Assembly: GCF_009740285.1 (NCBI RefSeq)
Contig: NZ_CP046566.1
Coordinates: 1,170,501 to 1,234,500, forward strand
Reading direction: 5' to 3'
Source: Phnomibacter ginsenosidimutans
GTDB lineage: Bacteria > Bacteroidota > Bacteroidia > Chitinophagales > Chitinophagaceae
Length of the DNA: 64,000 nucleotides
Shown: in pieces, positions 60,099 to 64,000 of the stretch
Position numbering within the stretch: position 1 is the stretch's first letter
Layout: every line of letters starts with the position of its first letter
Made by a program: the position numbers and the translations under genes
The notes under the pieces: model-generated
Databases searched by the model: none
Seen by the model: the letters and a program-made list of their open reading frames with translations, nothing else
Told to the model about the DNA's origin: nothing

Positions 60099-61927
60099 TA
60101 CAATTACAATGGCTGGATATTTCGATTGTGCTGGCATACCTCGCCACCATGGTGTTCATTGGTTTCTACATGCGCAAAAAAGCACGTGAAAACAAAGAGA
60201 GCTACCTCATGGGCGGCAAAAAACTGCCCTGGTATATGTTGGGCTTGAGTGATGCCAGCGATATGTTTGACATCAGCGGAACCATGTGGATGGTGTCGCT
60301 GTGTTTTGTGTACGGGCTCAAGAGTATCTGGATTCCTTGGTTGTGGCCTGTGTTCAACCAAGTGTTCATGATGATGTTTTTATCGAAATGGTTGCGGCGT
60401 TCCAATGCCAATACCGGTGCTGAGTGGCTGGCTACCCGCTTTGGTACACAAGGCAAGGGAGTAAAAGGTTCGCACCATGTGGTGGTGGTGTTTGCCCTCA
60501 TTGGTTGCTTTGGTTTTCTGGCTTACGGCTTCATTGGCTTGGGTAAATTCATGGAAATATTTGTGCCGTGGGAAGTAGTGAAAGGCTATGTGCCTTTTGA
60601 TGTGCCGGCTGGATATGTGGCACATTTCTACGGTATTGTATTTACGCTGTTTGCCATGTTCTATTCTATACTGGGTGGCATGCACAGCATTGTATTGGGT
60701 GATGTCATCAAGTACATCATCATGACGGTGGCTTGTGTGGCCATAGCGGTTATTGCCATGCAACATTTGCATAGTAGTACACAACCGCTGCATGTGCCAG
60801 AAGGTTGGCTCAATCCGTTTTTTGGCTGGCACCTCAATCTTGATTGGTCGGCCATTGTGCCTGCTGCCAATGAAAAAATTGCCAACGATGGTTTTGAATT
60901 GTTCGGCATCTTTTTCATGATGATGTTATTCAAAGGTGTATTTGCCAGTTTGGCCGGCCCGGCGCCGAACTACGATATGCAAAAAATATTATCTACCCGT
61001 TCGCCAAAGGAGGCCAGCAAGATGACAGGTTTTGTGTCCATCATTCTGCTCCCCGTTCGCTACTCCATGGTCATAGGATTAACGGTGTTGGCATTGCTGT
61101 ATTTTCCGCAATTGAATTTGGCCGGCGAGTCGGGAACAGACTTTGAAAGAATTTTGCCTGCTGCTGTCAATCAGTTTTTACCCGTCGGTATTTTGGGTCT
61201 TGTACTCACAGGTTTGTTAGGCGCTTTCATGGGTACATTTTCCGGCACCCTCAATGCGGCACAAGCCTACATTGTCAATGATGTGTATTTGCGCTATATC
61301 CGTCCGGATGCCAGCAATAAGCAAATCATTCGTACCAATTATATCGTAGGTGTATTAGTGGTGGTTATCGGCATTATACTTGGCTTTTTTGCCAAAGACG
61401 TCAACAGTGTGTTGCAATGGATAGTAGGCGGCTTGTATGGCGGTTATATTGCTGCCAACCTGATGAAGTGGTATTGGTGGCGCTTTAATGCCAATGGCTT
61501 TTTTTGGGGCATGGCCAGTGGCATTGGTTCAGCACTCATTTTTCTGAAACTCTACGACGGATTGTTTTTGTACATCTGGCCATTGTTGTTTGTGATTTCT
61601 ATTGCAGGCTGTTTGATAGGTACCTACACGGCGCCGGCGACAGACATGGCTACGCTTACCCGTTTTTACAGCACGGTAAAACCATGGGGTTTTTGGAAAC
61701 CCGTTCATGAAACGCTGTTGCAAGAGCATCCCGATTTTGTTGCCAATAAAAGATTCAAACTCGACATGTTCAATGTGGTGTTGGGCATCATCGCACAATG
61801 CTGCCTCACCATTCTGCCGATGTACATCGTATTGTGGATGAAGTTGCCGCTGCTCATCACCATAGCAGTATTAACGGTTATTGTAGTGGTGCTGAAATAC
61901 ACCTGGTGGAATAAACTGGAAGATTAG
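60095..61927 (+). CDS. Sodium/solute symporter, probable manno-oligosaccharide importer
   Basis: A 610-residue inner-membrane SSS-family protein with about 14 transmembrane segments: YLATMVFIGFYMRKKAREN, SYLMGGKKLPWYMLGLSDAS, DMFDISGTMWMVSLCFVYG, and GLLGAFMGTFSGTLNAAQAY. Clearly different from the arabinose-operon symporter. Translation is coupled to the GH26 gene by a four-base overlap. The same gene order (mannanase, symporter, GH130, epimerase) is known in Bacteroides fragilis, where the transporter is thought to carry mannobiose. Confidence 0.92.
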   Translation: MIQLQWLDISIVLAYLATMVFIGFYMRKKARENKESYLMGGKKLPWYMLGLSDASDMFDISGTMWMVSLCFVYGLKSIWIPWLWPVFNQVFMMMFLSKWLRRSNANTGAEWLATRFGTQGKGVKGSHHVVVVFALIGCFGFLAYGFIGLGKFMEIFVPWEVVKGYVPFDVPAGYVAHFYGIVFTLFAMFYSILGGMHSIVLGDVIKYIIMTVACVAIAVIAMQHLHSSTQPLHVPEGWLNPFFGWHLNLDWSAIVPAANEKIANDGFELFGIFFMMMLFKGVFASLAGPAPNYDMQKILSTRSPKEASKMTGFVSIILLPVRYSMVIGLTVLALLYFPQLNLAGESGTDFERILPAAVNQFLPVGILGLVLTGLLGAFMGTFSGTLNAAQAYIVNDVYLRYIRPDASNKQIIRTNYIVGVLVVVIGIILGFFAKDVNSVLQWIVGGLYGGYIAANLMKWYWWRFNANGFFWGMASGIGSALIFLKLYDGLFLYIWPLLFVISIAGCLIGTYTAPATDMATLTRFYSTVKPWGFWKPVHETLLQEHPDFVANKRFKLDMFNVVLGIIAQCCLTILPMYIVLWMKLPLLITIAVLTVIVVVLKYTWWNKLED

Positions 61928-61944
61928 CGCATAAAAAGACAAGC

Positions 61945-63150
61945 ATGAAAGAAAAATTTTACAGCCGTTTTGCTCAACTGACTGCACAGCATGAATTGCT
62001 GTTACATCGTCCTAACCAGGCCAGTGCAGATACCAACGGAATTGTTCAACGATACACACATCCTGTACTCACAGCAGCACATGTGCCGCTGGGGTGGCGA
62101 TATGATTTGAATCCGAAAGACAATCCTTATCTGATGGAACGCATTGCTGTGAATGCAGTGCTCAATGCAGGTGCTATCAAGTGGCAAAACAAATACTTGC
62201 TGATGGCGAGGGTAGAAGGTGCCGATCGCAAATCATATTTTGCCATTGCAGAAAGTGAGGATGGTGTTCAGGGATTTCGTTTTTGGGATACACCTTGTGT
62301 TATTCCCGAAACAGACGATCCCGATACGAATGTGTATGACATTCGTTTGGTAGCGCATGAAGACGGATGGATATACGGATTGTTTTGTACCGAAAGAAGA
62401 GCGAAGGGTGTGCCCGCTTCTGATCAATCTTCAGCAGTAGCACAATGCGGCATTGTACGTACACACGATTTAAAAACATGGGAACGCTTGCCCGATTTGA
62501 TAACACCATCGCCACAGCAACGCAACGTAGTTTTGCATCCTGAGTTTGTACAAGGCAAGTATGCTTTTTACACCCGTCCGCAAGATGGCTTTATTGATGC
62601 CGGCAGAGGTGGTGGTATCGGACTTGGATTTGCGACAAGTATGGAGCAGGCAGTTATTACAGAAGAACTACTACTGGATAAAAAAATGTACCATACGGTA
62701 TATGAGTTGAAAAACGGGTTAGGGCCAGCACCCATCAAAACGCCACAAGGTTGGTTGCACCTGGCGCATGGTGTACGCAATACCGCAGCAGGCTTGCGTT
62801 ATGTGTTGTATCTGTTCATGACAGATTTGGCAGATATTGGCAAAGTGATATACAAACCTGCCGGATATTTTATGGCGCCGGAAGGCGAAGAACGCATTGG
62901 TGATGTGTCCAATGTATTGTTCAGCAATGGTTGGATTGCCGATGAAGATGGCCGTGTATTGATTTATTACGCCTCCTCTGACACCCGCATGCATGTGGCT
63001 GTGAGCAGCATCGATCAACTGCTGGATTATGTGATGCATACACCTGCTGACACATTTCGGTCTGCCGGTTCGGTAGCTAATATTTTGTCGCTCATTCAAA
63101 AAAACAATGCTCAGGCAGTTGTAGCTGCAACACTCTATGCAAGCGTTTAA
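61945..63150 (+). CDS. GH130 mannosylglucose phosphorylase
   Basis: A 401-residue cytoplasmic enzyme of GH130, which splits beta-1,4-mannosyl-glucose with phosphate into mannose-1-phosphate and glucose. Family motifs: RIAVNAVLNAGAIKWQNKYL, LMARVEGADRKSYFAIAESE, catalytic Asp132 in NVYDIRLVAHEDG, ERLPDLITPSPQQRNVVLHP, FYTRPQDGFIDAGRGGGIG and APIKTPQGWLHLAHGVRNT. Asp132 corresponds to Asp131 of the B. fragilis enzyme as I recall. No signal peptide. The next gene, an epimerase that would supply mannosylglucose, starts before this one ends. Confidence 0.95.
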   Translation: MKEKFYSRFAQLTAQHELLLHRPNQASADTNGIVQRYTHPVLTAAHVPLGWRYDLNPKDNPYLMERIAVNAVLNAGAIKWQNKYLLMARVEGADRKSYFAIAESEDGVQGFRFWDTPCVIPETDDPDTNVYDIRLVAHEDGWIYGLFCTERRAKGVPASDQSSAVAQCGIVRTHDLKTWERLPDLITPSPQQRNVVLHPEFVQGKYAFYTRPQDGFIDAGRGGGIGLGFATSMEQAVITEELLLDKKMYHTVYELKNGLGPAPIKTPQGWLHLAHGVRNTAAGLRYVLYLFMTDLADIGKVIYKPAGYFMAPEGEERIGDVSNVLFSNGWIADEDGRVLIYYASSDTRMHVAVSSIDQLLDYVMHTPADTFRSAGSVANILSLIQKNNAQAVVAATLYASV

Positions 63151-64000
63151 ACAAGCCATGCTGCAACTGCCACCCTTGTCGCCGCTGCAAGTGGAATTGC
63201 TGCATACCTATCATCAGCAATGCATAGCAGAGCTGGATGAGATTGTGGATTGGTGGAGCACACATATGCAAGATGACGCAGGCGTTTTCTATGGCCGCAT
63301 GACGCATGCCGGCACTATAGAACCTGCGGCAGCAAAGGGGCTGGTGTTATACAGCCGTTTGTTATGGACATACTCAGCAGCATTTGCTTTTCGTAAGAAA
63401 AAAGCAGATGCTGCAACCGCACATCGGTTGTATCAATACCTGCGGCAATATTTTTTCGATCAGCAATTTGGCGGGTTTTACTGGAGTGTTGATTGCGAAG
63501 GGGAATGTCTCAACGACCGAAAGCAAACCTATGGGCAGGCGTTTGCCTTGTATGCGATAAGCACTTACGCCAGCACTTTTCAATCGGCGGAGGCCACTGC
63601 TGTTGCCATGGATGTTTTTCTCCTGATTGAAGGGCGTTGTAAAGATGTACATGCAGGTGGTTACATCGAAGCCTTTGCCCGAAACTTTACTGCCATAGAC
63701 GATTTGCGCCTGAGCGATAAAGATGCCAATGTGAGTAAATCTATGAATACGCATCTGCACGTACTGGAAGCGTATAGTAGTCTGTATCATGCTACAGGCA
63801 ATCAGCGGGTACAACAGGCCATCATTGATTTGTTGCATCTTTTTCAGCAGCACATAGTCTCTCCACAGCGTTTTACTCAACACTTATTTTTTGATGTTGA
63901 TTGGCAGGTTCAATCGCATATCATTTCTTACGGGCATGATATAGAAGCATCATGGTTGCTGCACGAAGCTGCCTGTTGTACAGCAGACAAAGAGCTGATG
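63137..64000 (+). CDS. AGE-family sugar 2-epimerase, probable mannobiose/cellobiose 2-epimerase (partial)
   Basis: The first 288 codons, cut by the window end; the frame from the ATG at 63137 stays open to 64000. It overlaps the GH130 stop by 14 bases. Motifs of the N-acylglucosamine/cellobiose 2-epimerase family: WWSTHMQDDAGVFYG, FGGFYWSVDCEGECLNDRKQ, TYGQAFALYAISTYA, NTHLHVLEAYSSLYHATGN and SYGHDIEASWLLHEA, including the conserved histidines. It would convert mannobiose to mannosylglucose for the GH130 phosphorylase. No signal peptide, so cytoplasmic. Confidence 0.93.
   Translation, partial: MQAFKQAMLQLPPLSPLQVELLHTYHQQCIAELDEIVDWWSTHMQDDAGVFYGRMTHAGTIEPAAAKGLVLYSRLLWTYSAAFAFRKKKADAATAHRLYQYLRQYFFDQQFGGFYWSVDCEGECLNDRKQTYGQAFALYAISTYASTFQSAEATAVAMDVFLLIEGRCKDVHAGGYIEAFARNFTAIDDLRLSDKDANVSKSMNTHLHVLEAYSSLYHATGNQRVQQAIIDLLHLFQQHIVSPQRFTQHLFFDVDWQVQSHIISYGHDIEASWLLHEAACCTADKELM

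Overview
The window reads as a chromosomal segment of a glycan-degrading Bacteroidota, most likely a member of Chitinophagaceae or a close relative. This is inferred from three SusC/SusD pairs, a hybrid two-component sensor, a NUDIX-type AraR regulator, PorP/SprF plus CHU_C type IX secretion partners, and Bacteroidota-type promoters (TTTG, 19 bp, TAnnTTTG-like). No rRNA, tRNA, phage gene, transposase or CRISPR array was seen. Nearly all the sequence is polysaccharide utilisation loci (PULs).

Layout. (1) 1-4581: the end of a PUL with a SusC C-terminus, SusD, a LamG-type lipoprotein and a GH144-like (PF10091) enzyme, plausibly for beta-1,2-glucan. (2) 4726-8841: a full-length hybrid sensor/regulator (HTCS). 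(3) 9074-16006: a BNR propeller protein related to PL24/PL25/GH145, a GH105 unsaturated-uronyl hydrolase, galT and a large GH2 beta-galactosidase. (4) 16371-26163: SusC, SusD, a three-module GH43-GH43-GH16 enzyme and a DUF2264 protein. (5) 26167-39671: araR facing a long arabinose operon (two GH51 arabinofuranosidases, galM-like epimerase, ribulokinase, ribulose-5-phosphate epimerase, GH127, arabinose isomerase, sodium symporter). Blocks 3-5 together fit removal of arabinose, galactose and uronic acid from a branched arabinogalactan- or pectin-like glycan, followed by arabinose catabolism. (6) 39769-40419: a HAD protein. (7) 40535-48853, minus strand: a 2422-residue PKD/Ig/SprB adhesin ending in a CHU_C sorting domain, with a PorP/SprF partner. 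(8) 49595-64000: a cupin, two SGNH esterases and an AraC regulator on the minus strand, divergent from a mannan PUL (SusC, SusD, TIG lipoprotein, GH26 mannanase, symporter, GH130 phosphorylase, AGE-family 2-epimerase). The last set matches the known mannobiose epimerisation/phosphorolysis route.

Sequence quality matters here. Eight genes are broken by a one-base frameshift. Six of these are repaired by adding one base to an A or T run of 5 to 7 (9096, 19493, 35477, 53606, 56995, 59618), and two need one base removed (about 2258-2270 and 51254). The protein on both sides of each break is conserved and intact, so I read these as homopolymer errors in the assembly and annotate the genes across them.

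The most interesting unexplained signals are a repeated C-run motif in front of the lyase operon and of the SusC at 16371, an inverted repeat on the araR/GH51 promoter, the GH43-GH43-GH16 fusion, and strong hairpins between transporter and enzyme genes.
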